The translations under genes and the position numbers were made by a program. The notes beneath the pieces are model-generated. The model searched no databases, was not told where the DNA came from, and saw only the letters and a list, made by a program, of their open reading frames with translations. A stretch of DNA of 5,634 nucleotides from Paludibacteraceae bacterium (GTDB lineage Bacteria; Bacteroidota; Bacteroidia; Bacteroidales; Paludibacteraceae), in assembly GCA_017550055.1 (NCBI GenBank), contig JAFYMM010000098.1, forward strand, positions 1 through 5,634, written 5' to 3'. Shown piece after piece: positions 1 to 5,634 of the stretch. Numbering within the stretch: position 1 is the first letter of the stretch; each line of letters begins with the position of its first letter.

Positions 1-74
1 ACAAAAAAATACTTAAATAAAAAAATCGGTAAAATATTTGGGTTTTGATTGATAGGAGTATTGGTCAAGATTGC

Positions 75-151
75 TTTATGGTATATTTATCCTATATTTA
101 TAGTATGTTTATGGTATATTTATAGTATATTTATCCTATGTTATAGGTAAG
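75..151. repeat. Array of six 11-bp tandem repeats, consensus TTTATnnTATr, plus a degenerate seventh
   Basis: Six head-to-tail units of exactly 11 bp lie at 75-85, 86-96, 97-107, 108-118, 119-129 and 130-140. Each reads TTTAT, then GG, CC or AG, then TATA or TATG. A degenerate seventh unit, TTATAGGTAAG, follows at 141-151. The variable dinucleotide runs GG, CC, AG, GG, AG, CC, so units are diverged copies and not a simple microsatellite. Eleven bases is close to one helical turn, so any bound protein would meet each unit on the same face of the DNA. The array lies about 100 bp upstream of the only good promoter. Function is unknown: regulator binding sites, bent AT-rich DNA and a neutral minisatellite are all possible. 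Confidence 0.85.
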
Positions 152-155
152 TAGA

Positions 156-187
156 GAGTAGGGAATGAAGAGTGGGGAATAAGGAGT
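156..187. repeat. Short 14-bp direct repeat, about 2.3 copies, GA-rich
   Basis: GAGTAGGGAATGAA (156-169) is followed directly by GAGTGGGGAATAAG (170-183) and the start of a third copy, GAGT (184-187). The two full units match at 11 of 14 positions. The strand is strongly purine-rich here, unlike the AT-rich flanks. No function can be assigned; it may be a slippage product. Confidence 0.55.
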
Positions 188-254
188 TGCTATTTTAGGG
201 GAAGATAATTGAAATATTTTTGAATAAAATTTGGCGATATTTTTTATGTTTTTC

Positions 255-285
255 TTGCAAGAACGATTTTTTTATAGTAACTTTG
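255..285 (+). promoter_or_regulatory. Predicted Bacteroidota-type promoter for the pyrC leader
   Basis: TAACTTTG at 278-285 fits the Bacteroidota -7 element TAnnTTTG exactly. TTG at 255-257 fits the -33 core, with a 20-bp spacer, as expected for the primary sigma factor of this phylum. Transcription would start a few bases past 285, around 289-295. I found no other TTG / TAnnTTTG pair with sensible spacing on the + strand between here and pyrC. A lone TATTTTTG at 215-222 has no properly spaced -33 partner. This is therefore the best candidate promoter for the leader RNA and, through the terminator at 412-448, for pyrC-carA-carB. Confidence 0.6.
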
Positions 286-315
286 CATGAATTTAGACTA
301 CAACCAACCTACAAT

Positions 316-417
316 ATGAGCACTAGTAATAGAAAACATAATTATTATCCTCTCGGAGCTGTTCAATTAGCACCGCAAACGTCTGTTTTCTATTGTTTTA
401 TTGATATTAAGGAGTAA
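316..417 (+). CDS. Possible 33-codon leader peptide, doubtful
   Basis: An ATG at 316 opens a 33-codon frame ending with TAA at 415-417, inside the 5' arm of the terminator stem (412-421). The peptide begins MSTSNRKHNYYPL and ends CFIDIKE. It has no signal peptide, domain or recognisable homologue. Its ATG follows ACAAT, loosely like the leader sequence of pyrC and carA. The frame is open further upstream to an ATG at 220, but that lies before the predicted promoter. The only argument for it is position: a ribosome reaching its stop would prevent the terminator from folding, as in the E. coli pyrBI attenuator. It could equally be a chance frame inside a structured RNA. If real, codon positions should be conserved in relatives. 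Confidence 0.2.
   Translation: MSTSNRKHNYYPLGAVQLAPQTSVFYCFIDIKE
325..397 (+). repeat. Inverted repeat forming the main leader stem
   Basis: AATAGAAAACA (328-338) is the perfect reverse complement of TGTTTTCTATT (384-394), giving 11 bp. The stem extends outward by two G-U pairs (327-395 and 326-396) and one A-U pair (325-397). The 45-nt loop holds a second hairpin, 354-375, with CGG/CCG and GCU/AGC pairs. An 11-bp perfect match is unlikely by chance in so short a span, although the arms are AT-rich. Confidence 0.65.
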
Positions 418-448
418 CTATTTTTTAATAGATAGTTACTCTTTTTTT
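412..448 (+). terminator. Rho-independent terminator in the pyrC leader
   Basis: GAGTAACTAT (412-421) pairs perfectly with ATAGTTACTC (432-441) across a 10-nt loop and is followed at once by seven T (442-448). The stem has only three G-C pairs, so it is of moderate strength and could allow readthrough or regulation. It ends 83 bases before the pyrC ATG. No promoter is seen in 449-531, so transcription of pyrC probably depends on passing this site. The alternative is that it simply ends a small RNA. A second hairpin, GTTAAT/ATTAAC (472-490, 7-nt loop), lies between it and pyrC but has no T-tract. Confidence 0.8.
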
Positions 449-515
449 ATACTATCACAGTAACCGGCTCAGTTAATAGAGATGATTAACACATAAAAAA
501 AATTAAAATAAACAA

Positions 516-534
516 AAAAACAATCCAATATATG
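516..534 (+). promoter_or_regulatory. Translation initiation leader of pyrC, shared with carA
   Basis: AAAAACAATCCAATAT directly precedes the pyrC ATG. Nearly the same sequence precedes carA (1829-1846), with one substitution and an extra AT. Neither contains a Shine-Dalgarno sequence. A-rich unstructured leaders without Shine-Dalgarno are typical of Bacteroidota, but identity at this length between two genes goes beyond composition. It supports 532 as the pyrC start. Confidence 0.5.
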
Positions 535-1803
535 AAAAAATTATTGCTGAAAAATGCGCTTATCTTCCGCGATTGTGGATTTGAAAAAACAGATATTCTC
601 ATAGTTGATGGAAAAATTGCAGAAGTACGCACTTCTCTAAAAGACGAAGAGGCTAAGGTAATAGATATGGCTGGTCTCTCTATCTTACCTGGATTAGTTG
701 ACCTTCACGTGCATCTACGTGAACCAGGCTTTGAGCACAAAGAAACTGTAGCGTCAGGTACCGCTGCTGCTGCTCGTGCAGGTTACACTGATGTGTTTAC
801 AATGCCAAATCTACGCCCTGCGCCCGACACCAATGAAAATCTCAACGTACAACTACGCGCTATACGTAGCGATGCAAAAGTTAATGTACACCCTTATGGT
901 TGTATTACTATGGGTGGTCGTGGCGAAGGAGAATTAGTAGATTTTGCAGCTCTTGCTCCTTATGTATGGGGATTTTCAGATGATGGAAAAGGAGTACAAT
1001 CTGACGACCTCATGCGCAAAGCAATGATTGAATGTAAGAAATTAGACAAAACAATTGTAGCTCACTGCGAAGTGAACGAACTTCTCAAAGGTGGATATAT
1101 ACATGATGGCGAATATGCACGCAGAAATGGGCACCTCGGTATTTGTTCAGAAAGTGAGTGGCGTCAAATAGAACGTGACATTAATCTCGTTCGCGAAACA
1201 GGCTGTAAATATCATGTTTGCCACATTTCGACAAAAGAATCAGTAGAACTTATTCGCGAAGCTAAACGTGAAGGATTGCCAGTGACTTGCGAAACTGCAC
1301 CTCACTATCTTATCCTCACCGATATGGACCTCCGTGAAGATGGCGCATACAAAATGAATCCACCTTTGCGTTCGGCAGAAGACAAAGCTGCACTTATCAA
1401 AGGAATTCAAGATGGAACTATTGACTGTATTGCTACCGACCATGCACCACACTCTGCTGCTGAAAAAATTTGCGGTTTGAAAGATAGTGCATTCGGAATC
1501 ACTGGTCTTGAAGTTGCATTCCCTCTTTTATTCACTTATTTAGTGAAAAAGAATATTATCACAATGGAGCGCCTCATCGACCTTATGTCAACCAATCCAC
1601 GCAAAATCATGGGATTACACCCAGTAACAGTAGGTGAATATGCCGATTTAGCAATCGTAAATCTTGAATCGGACTACAAACTCAATCCTAACCACTTTGT
1701 GTCATGCGGTAAATCTACTCCTTTTGCAGGTTGGAAAGTTAATGCAGAATGCGTTATGACCATGATTAAAGGCGAAATTGTTTACTCGTTATACAATGCG
1801 TAA
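532..1803 (+). CDS. pyrC: Dihydroorotase, class I, zinc-dependent
   Basis: PyrC catalyses reversible ring closure of N-carbamoyl-L-aspartate to L-dihydroorotate, step three of de novo UMP synthesis, in the cytosol. The 423-residue protein is full length for the class I (Bacillus-like) family of the amidohydrolase superfamily. The metal-binding motif DLHVHLREPG gives ligands H59 and H61, with R63 next to them for substrate binding. D151 in FSDDGKG, H178 in VAHCE and H231 in VCHIS fall at the positions known as metal ligands in class I enzymes. D303 in ATDHAPHS is the expected catalytic aspartate. The N-terminal and C-terminal parts (about 1-50 and 370-423) form the small beta domain. The ATG at 532 is chosen because MKKLLLKNA is the normal family start and the leader matches that of carA. 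There is no Shine-Dalgarno site. carA follows after 43 bases with no terminator, so the two are probably cotranscribed. Allantoinases and hydantoinases are relatives, but the motifs and neighbours point firmly to dihydroorotase. Confidence 0.95.
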   Translation: MKKLLLKNALIFRDCGFEKTDILIVDGKIAEVRTSLKDEEAKVIDMAGLSILPGLVDLHVHLREPGFEHKETVASGTAAAARAGYTDVFTMPNLRPAPDTNENLNVQLRAIRSDAKVNVHPYGCITMGGRGEGELVDFAALAPYVWGFSDDGKGVQSDDLMRKAMIECKKLDKTIVAHCEVNELLKGGYIHDGEYARRNGHLGICSESEWRQIERDINLVRETGCKYHVCHISTKESVELIREAKREGLPVTCETAPHYLILTDMDLREDGAYKMNPPLRSAEDKAALIKGIQDGTIDCIATDHAPHSAAEKICGLKDSAFGITGLEVAFPLLFTYLVKKNIITMERLIDLMSTNPRKIMGLHPVTVGEYADLAIVNLESDYKLNPNHFVSCGKSTPFAGWKVNAECVMTMIKGEIVYSLYNA

Positions 1804-1828
1804 TTAAATATAAACACAAAAATAGCAT

Positions 1829-1849
1829 AAAAACAATTCAATATATATG
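1829..1849 (+). promoter_or_regulatory. Translation initiation leader of carA, shared with pyrC
   Basis: AAAAACAATTCAATATAT abuts the carA ATG at 1847 and matches the pyrC leader at 516-531 apart from T for C and an extra AT before the ATG. The rest of the 43-base pyrC-carA gap is A-rich, with no promoter, hairpin or terminator that I can see. The copy may be a translation enhancer or a site for a shared regulator; both are inference. Confidence 0.5.
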
Positions 1850-2929
1850 ACTCCTTATAATAAAAAAATCGTTCTTGAAAACGGATGTGAATTCTTCGGA
1901 TATGGCTTTGGTGCTGACCGCGAAGCTGTGAACGAAATCGTTTTCAACACCTCGATGGTGGGATACCAAGAGATTATCTCTGACCCATCATACACTGGTC
2001 AGATGGTTGTAATGACATATCCATTGATTGGCAACTATGGTATCACCGACGAGGACTACGAAACTAAATTCCCTACTTGTGGTGGTCTTATTGTTCGCGA
2101 GTATAACGACGTACCTTCTAACTTCCGCTACACAAAAACTCTTGCTGAAGTATTAGAAGAACACAATATACCTGGCATTATGGGCATCGACACTCGTCGT
2201 CTCACTCGTATCATCCGCTCTGAAGGTTCACAACGCGTAATCATAACTGATGCCTCTGTGAGCAAAGAAGAAGCACTCGAAAAACTCAAAAACACTCCTA
2301 TCATGCATGACCACGTGAAACAAGTTAGTTGCAAAAAACGCTGGTTCTCACGTACACCTAATCACAAATACGATGTTATCGCGATTGACTGCGGTATCAA
2401 ATACAATATCATCCGCGCACTCAATGCTCGTGGCTGTAATGTAACAGTGGTGCCTTACGACACTACAGCAGAAGAAATCCTTGCATTCCAACCAGATGGA
2501 TTATTCCTCTCGAATGGACCAGGTAACCCAGAGGATGTAACAACTGTTATCAACCTCGTGCGCGAATTGCGTGGCAAATTGCCTATCTTTGGTATCTGTC
2601 TTGGTCACCAAATGATTTCACTCGCATACGGTGCACAAACATATAAACTCAAATTCGGTCACCGTGGTGGCAACCACCCTGTGAAAAATCTTCTCACTGG
2701 CAAAGTGGAAATCACATCACAAAACCACTCGTATGCAGTAGACGAAAAATCACTCGAAAGCACAGGATTGGAAGCTACACATATTAATATATTGGACAAC
2801 ACAATCGAGGGCGTTCGCTCGGAAAAAGACAAAGTATTCTCAGTGCAATATCACCCAGAGAGTGCCCCAGGCCCACAAGATAGTGCATACTTATTTGACC
2901 AATTCATTTCACTAATGCAAGGTAAATAA
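1847..2929 (+). CDS. carA: Carbamoyl-phosphate synthase small (glutaminase) subunit
   Basis: CarA hydrolyses glutamine to glutamate and passes the ammonia through a tunnel to CarB, where it becomes carbamoyl phosphate for pyrimidines and arginine. At 360 residues it is complete and near the usual length (E. coli has 382). Residues 1 to about 150 are the CarA-specific N-terminal domain, with the signatures FNTSMVGYQE, DPSYTGQ and TYPLIGNYG. Residues from about 175 onward are a class I glutamine amidotransferase. Its nucleophile is C251 in FGICLGHQ, and the triad is completed by H336 and E338 in QYHPES. Oxyanion and glutamine-binding signatures (SNGPGNPED, KFGHRGGNHPV, SQNHSYAVD) are all intact. 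The start at 1847 matches the family start and the leader shared with pyrC. The gap to carB is 134 bases, unusually wide for these partner subunits, and has its own secondary structure. TrpG and PabA share only the second domain, so the assignment is secure. Confidence 0.96.
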   Translation: MTPYNKKIVLENGCEFFGYGFGADREAVNEIVFNTSMVGYQEIISDPSYTGQMVVMTYPLIGNYGITDEDYETKFPTCGGLIVREYNDVPSNFRYTKTLAEVLEEHNIPGIMGIDTRRLTRIIRSEGSQRVIITDASVSKEEALEKLKNTPIMHDHVKQVSCKKRWFSRTPNHKYDVIAIDCGIKYNIIRALNARGCNVTVVPYDTTAEEILAFQPDGLFLSNGPGNPEDVTTVINLVRELRGKLPIFGICLGHQMISLAYGAQTYKLKFGHRGGNHPVKNLLTGKVEITSQNHSYAVDEKSLESTGLEATHINILDNTIEGVRSEKDKVFSVQYHPESAPGPQDSAYLFDQFISLMQGK

Positions 2930-2936
2930 TTTTTCA

Positions 2937-3068
2937 AACATAAGTACAGAATTTATTTATTGGTTCACTATTTATAGTAAATATTTTCTATTTCAGTGAG
3001 GATAAATTGATTTTTCAAGTACAAGCCTAAATCATAAAACATTAGACAACAAGGCGTGTACTTATGTT
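2937..3068 (+). promoter_or_regulatory. carA-carB intergenic leader with two competing stems at the carB start
   Basis: AACATAAGTACA (2937-2948) is the perfect reverse complement of TGTACTTATGTT (3057-3068), which contains the ATG at 3064. A second segment, AAGTACAAGCC (3017-3027), pairs with GGCGTGTACTT (3053-3063) with one mismatch and leaves the ATG unpaired. The two stems share bases 3057-3063, so they exclude each other. Between them lies a weak hairpin, TTCACT/AGTGAG (2964-3000), with an inner ATTTA/TAAAT. No TAnnTTTG promoter and no convincing terminator is present, so carB is probably read from the upstream transcript. A two-state translational switch is a reasonable inference; a DNA operator with repeated AAGTACA half-sites (2942-2948, 3017-3023 and inverted at 3057-3063) is the alternative. 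Confidence 0.45.
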
Positions 3069-5634
3069 AGAAACAACACACAATAAAATTATGCCAAAAA
3101 GAACAGATATTAAGAAGATATTAGTCATTGGATCGGGTCCAATCGTAATTGGACAAGCTGCCGAATTTGACTACGCAGGTACTCAAGCATGTCTTGCTTT
3201 GAAAGAAGAAGGTTACGAAGTAATCCTCGTGAACTCAAACCCTGCAACTATTATGACAGACACCAACATAGCCGACAAAGTGTATATGGAACCACTTACG
3301 TTGGAATATGTTGCTAAAATCATACGCTACGAACGTCCTGACGCTATCGTGCCAAGTCTTGGTGGTCAAACAGGTTTGAACCTCGCCGTACAACTTGCTA
3401 AAAAAGGTGTATTGGCTGAGTGCGACGTAGAAATTCTTGGTACTTCATTCGAAAGTATCGAACGCGCAGAAGACCGCGAACTCTTCAAAGAACTTTGCGA
3501 ATCATTGGGTGAACCTGTGCTCCCTTCTGTCATTGCTAACAATATGAAAGAGGGTCTTGAAGCTGCAGAAAGAATCGGTTATCCAGTTGTACTTCGCCCT
3601 GCATTTACTCTCGGTGGTACAGGTGGTGGTTTTGCCGACAATGAAGAAGAATTCCGCGAAATTATGCGTAATGCGCTCACTCTTTCTCCTGTGCATCAAG
3701 TGCTCGTAGAAAAGAGTATCAAAGGCTTCAAAGAGATTGAATATGAAGTGATGCGTGATGCTAATGACACAGCTATTACCATCTGTAATATGGAAAATAT
3801 CGACCCTGTTGGTGTGCACACTGGTGACTCTATCGTAGTCTGCCCTTCGCAAACACTCACTAACAAGGAATATCAACTCCTCCGCGACTCAGCTCTCAAA
3901 ATCATTCGCGAATTGAAGATTGAAGGTGGTTGTAACGTACAATATGCTCTCGACCCTCACTCATTCAATTACTACCTTATTGAAGTGAACCCTCGCGTGA
4001 GCCGTTCGTCTGCTCTTGCATCTAAAGCCAGCGGTTACCCTATCGCTCGCGTTAGTGCAAAAATCGCAGTTGGTCTTCGTCTCGACGAAATCCAAATTGC
4101 TAATACTCCTGCTTCGTTCGAGCCAGCACTCGACTATGTGGTTACTAAAATTGCACGTTTCCCATTCGACAAATTTGCTACTGCTCAAAACACACTTGGC
4201 ACTCAAATGAAAGCGACCGGTGAGGTGATGAGCGTAGGTCGTACACTCGAAGAATCTCTTCTCAAAGCAGTTCGCTCACTCGAAACTGGCGTTTGCCACA
4301 TCTATCACAAGAAATTCGACGATTGGGACACTGCTCGTCTTCTCGAATATATCCGCACTGCTACCGACGACCGCCTCTATGCAATTGCTCAATTGATTCG
4401 TCTTGGCGTTGACCTCGGTATGGTGTATAATGCTACTAAAATAGACATGTTCTTCCTCGAAAAATTCAAACATATTGTTGAATTCGAAGAGGTTATCCGC
4501 AATAATCCTAACAGCATAGAAACTATCCGCGATGCGAAATTGCTCGGCATCAGCGACAAATATATCGCTCAAGTGTGGGGTTGCACCGAACATGACATCT
4601 ATCGCATGCGTGCAGAAAACAACATCTACCCTGTGTATAAGATGATTGATACTTGCGCAAGCGAATTTAGCTCGTATGTACCTTACTTCTACTCTACCTA
4701 CGAAGCAGAAAATGAAAGTGTAGTATCAGACCGCAAAAAAATTGTGGTGCTCGGTTCAGGTCCTATCCGTATCGGTCAAGGTGTTGAATTCGACTACTCT
4801 ACCGTTCACGCTATTTGGTCAATCCGCCGCGCTGGTTACGAAGCTATCATCATCAACAACAACCCTGAAACAGTTTCTACCGACTATACAACTTCTGACA
4901 AACTCTATTTCGAGCCACTTACTGTGGAAGACGTGATGAACGTAATTAACCTCGAAAAACCAGAAGGTATCGTAGTTTCTCTCGGTGGTCAAACAGCTAT
5001 CAACCTTGCTGAACCTTTGCACCGTCTTGGTGTGCCTATCATCGGCACAGACGTGTAAGCAATTGAAAATGCCGAAAACCGTGACTCTTTCGAAAAGATT
5101 ATGACTACTCTCGGCATTCCACAACCTAATGGTGAGGCTGTGACAAATATCGAAGATGGTGTAACTGTTGCTGCTCGCATCGGCTATCCTGTTCTCGTTC
5201 GTCCTTCATACGTGCTTGGTGGTCGTGCTATGCAAATCGTTAACAACGAAGCTGCTCTCCGCCACTACTTGCAAACAGCAGTAGAAATCAACTCAGACCA
5301 ACCTGTGCTTGTTGACAAATATATCATGGGTAAAGAGCTTGAAGTTGATGCTATCTGCGATGGTACAGATGTATTTATCCCAGGTATTATGGAGCACGTT
5401 GAGCGCACAGGTATCCACTCTGGTGACTCTATCTCGGTTTACCCTACATTCTCTGTATCTCAAGACGTTAAAAATAAAATTCTCGACTATACAGTTCGTC
5501 TCGGTAAAGAAATTGGTATCATTGGTCTTTACAACATCCAATTCATTGCCGACGACAAAGATGATGTATATGTAATTGAGGTTAACCCACGTTCGAGCCG
5601 TACAGTACCATTCCTCAGCAAAGCAACAGACTAT
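3064..5634 (+). pseudogene. carB: Carbamoyl-phosphate synthase large subunit, in-frame stop at codon 665, 3' end outside window
   Basis: CarB makes carbamoyl phosphate from bicarbonate, ammonia (from CarA) and two ATP. Numbering from 3064, residues 10 to about 410 are the carboxyphosphate half, with R138 (AEDRE), R178 (RPAFTLGGTGGG), E224, E307 and N309 (EVNPR) at ATP-site positions. About 411-555 is the oligomerization domain. From about 556 the carbamoyl-phosphate half begins (GSGPIRIGQGVEFDYS). A TAA at 5056-5058 interrupts it after IIGTDV. The same frame then continues for 192 clean codons (AIENAENRDSFEK, R713 in RPSYVLGGRAM, E839 and N841 in EVNPR) to the window edge. E. coli CarB has 1073 residues, so about 215, including the UMP-responsive domain, lie outside. 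The outer ATG is 3064, but the ATG at 3091 (MPKRTDIKK) matches the family start and is the likelier one. As written the product lacks the second ATP-grasp fold and should be inactive. Mutation, sequencing error or rare readthrough remain open. Confidence 0.85.
5056..5058 (+). other. In-frame TAA interrupting carB
   Basis: The codon between IIGTDV and AIENAENRD is TAA. In the homologous first half of the same protein the matching stretch is ILGTSFESIERAEDRE, and the matching codon is GAA (3451-3453, Glu130). A single G-to-T change would therefore explain the stop. The E. coli protein has an acidic residue (Asp) here as I recall it. Both intact neighbours, pyrC and carA, end in TAA, so TAA acts as a normal stop in this genome. 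The first in-frame ATG after it is at 5101 (codon 680). Confidence 0.9.

Larger units (their letters stand above)
292..448 (+). ncRNA. Predicted structured leader RNA or small RNA upstream of pyrC
   Basis: This is the transcript expected between the promoter and the terminator, about 157 nt; the 5' end is approximate. It contains a long stem (325-338 with 384-397) with a small hairpin inside (354-375), then a terminator hairpin. The inner hairpin pairs CGG with CCG and GCU with AGC around an A-A mismatch. The layout of aptamer-like fold, U-rich linker and terminator fits a cis-acting attenuator of the downstream genes. It also fits an independent small RNA that happens to sit here. I do not recognise it as a TPP, cobalamin, SAM, FMN, 6S or other familiar family. 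Its position before a pyrimidine operon makes a nucleotide-responsive leader the leading guess, but that is inference. Confidence 0.4.

Noticed and set aside
75..151. TTATCC boxes in the repeats as DnaA boxes or an origin iteron array
   Set aside because: The units read TTTATCCTATA and do not match TTATnCACA, only two of six contain TTATCC, and no replication gene is in the window.
75..187. CRISPR array
   Set aside because: Units are adjacent with no unique spacers and are far too short.
287..319. A 10-codon frame (MNLDYNQPTI) overlapping the ATG at 316 by ATGA
   Set aside because: Its ATG lies two bases after the -7 element, at or before the likely transcription start, so it would probably not be in the RNA.
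220..417. A 65-codon frame starting at 220
   Set aside because: It starts upstream of the predicted promoter, crosses both promoter elements and has no recognisable features. Only its last 33 codons are kept, as a doubtful leader peptide.
2964..3000. Hairpin after carA as a Rho-independent terminator
   Set aside because: The TTCACT/AGTGAG stem is weak with a long loop, and what follows is GATAAATTG, with no T-tract directly after the stem.
5056..5058. Genome-wide reassignment of TAA, or selenocysteine or pyrrolysine recoding
   Set aside because: pyrC and carA both end in TAA at the expected protein ends, and the two recoded amino acids use TGA and TAG.
3502..5575. Long open frames on the minus strand and in the other plus frames across pyrC, carA and carB
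   Set aside because: They are shadows of the conserved genes: no known motifs, and they overlap strongly conserved coding sequence.

Overview
The window carries three consecutive + strand genes of de novo pyrimidine (and arginine) biosynthesis, pyrC - carA - carB, behind a 531-base AT-rich upstream region. Genes and signals look like a Bacteroidota member. The best promoter is of the TTG / TAnnTTTG type, no start codon has a Shine-Dalgarno sequence, and the leaders are A-rich. The proteins are the two-subunit CarA/CarB type with a class I dihydroorotase. From memory they read as close to Firmicutes-type enzymes, and the order pyrC-carA-carB matches the Bacillus pyr operon order pyrC-pyrAA-pyrAB. 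The taxonomic call is moderate confidence only.

Bases 1-531: no convincing protein gene. This stretch holds six perfect-length 11-bp tandem repeats (75-140), a short 14-bp GA-rich repeat (156-187), a Bacteroidota-type promoter (255-285), a predicted structured leader RNA (about 292-448) and a clear Rho-independent terminator (412-448) that ends 83 bases before pyrC. No second promoter is visible after the terminator, so the leader may be an attenuator for the operon. A possible 33-codon leader peptide ends inside the terminator stem and a U-rich tract precedes it, which resembles the E. coli pyrBI layout.

Bases 532-2929: intact pyrC (423 aa) and carA (360 aa), 43 bases apart. Both start codons follow almost the same sequence, AAAAACAATyCAATATAT. 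All catalytic residues that I can check are present.

Bases 2930-3063: an intergenic leader whose last bases can pair in two mutually exclusive ways. A 12-bp perfect stem (2937-2948 with 3057-3068) would bury the first ATG of carB. An 11-bp stem with one mismatch (3017-3027 with 3053-3063) would leave it free.

Bases 3064-5634: carB, broken by one in-frame TAA at 5056-5058 (codon 665). The same frame stays open and well conserved for 192 codons beyond it, to the window edge. The gene runs off the window. As written, CarB would lose its second ATP-grasp fold and the allosteric domain, so it is a nonsense-mutated gene, a sequencing error, or an unusual split or readthrough case.

Together CarA supplies ammonia from glutamine, CarB turns it into carbamoyl phosphate, and PyrC closes carbamoyl aspartate to dihydroorotate. 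The aspartate carbamoyltransferase gene (pyrB) that links the two steps is not in the window.
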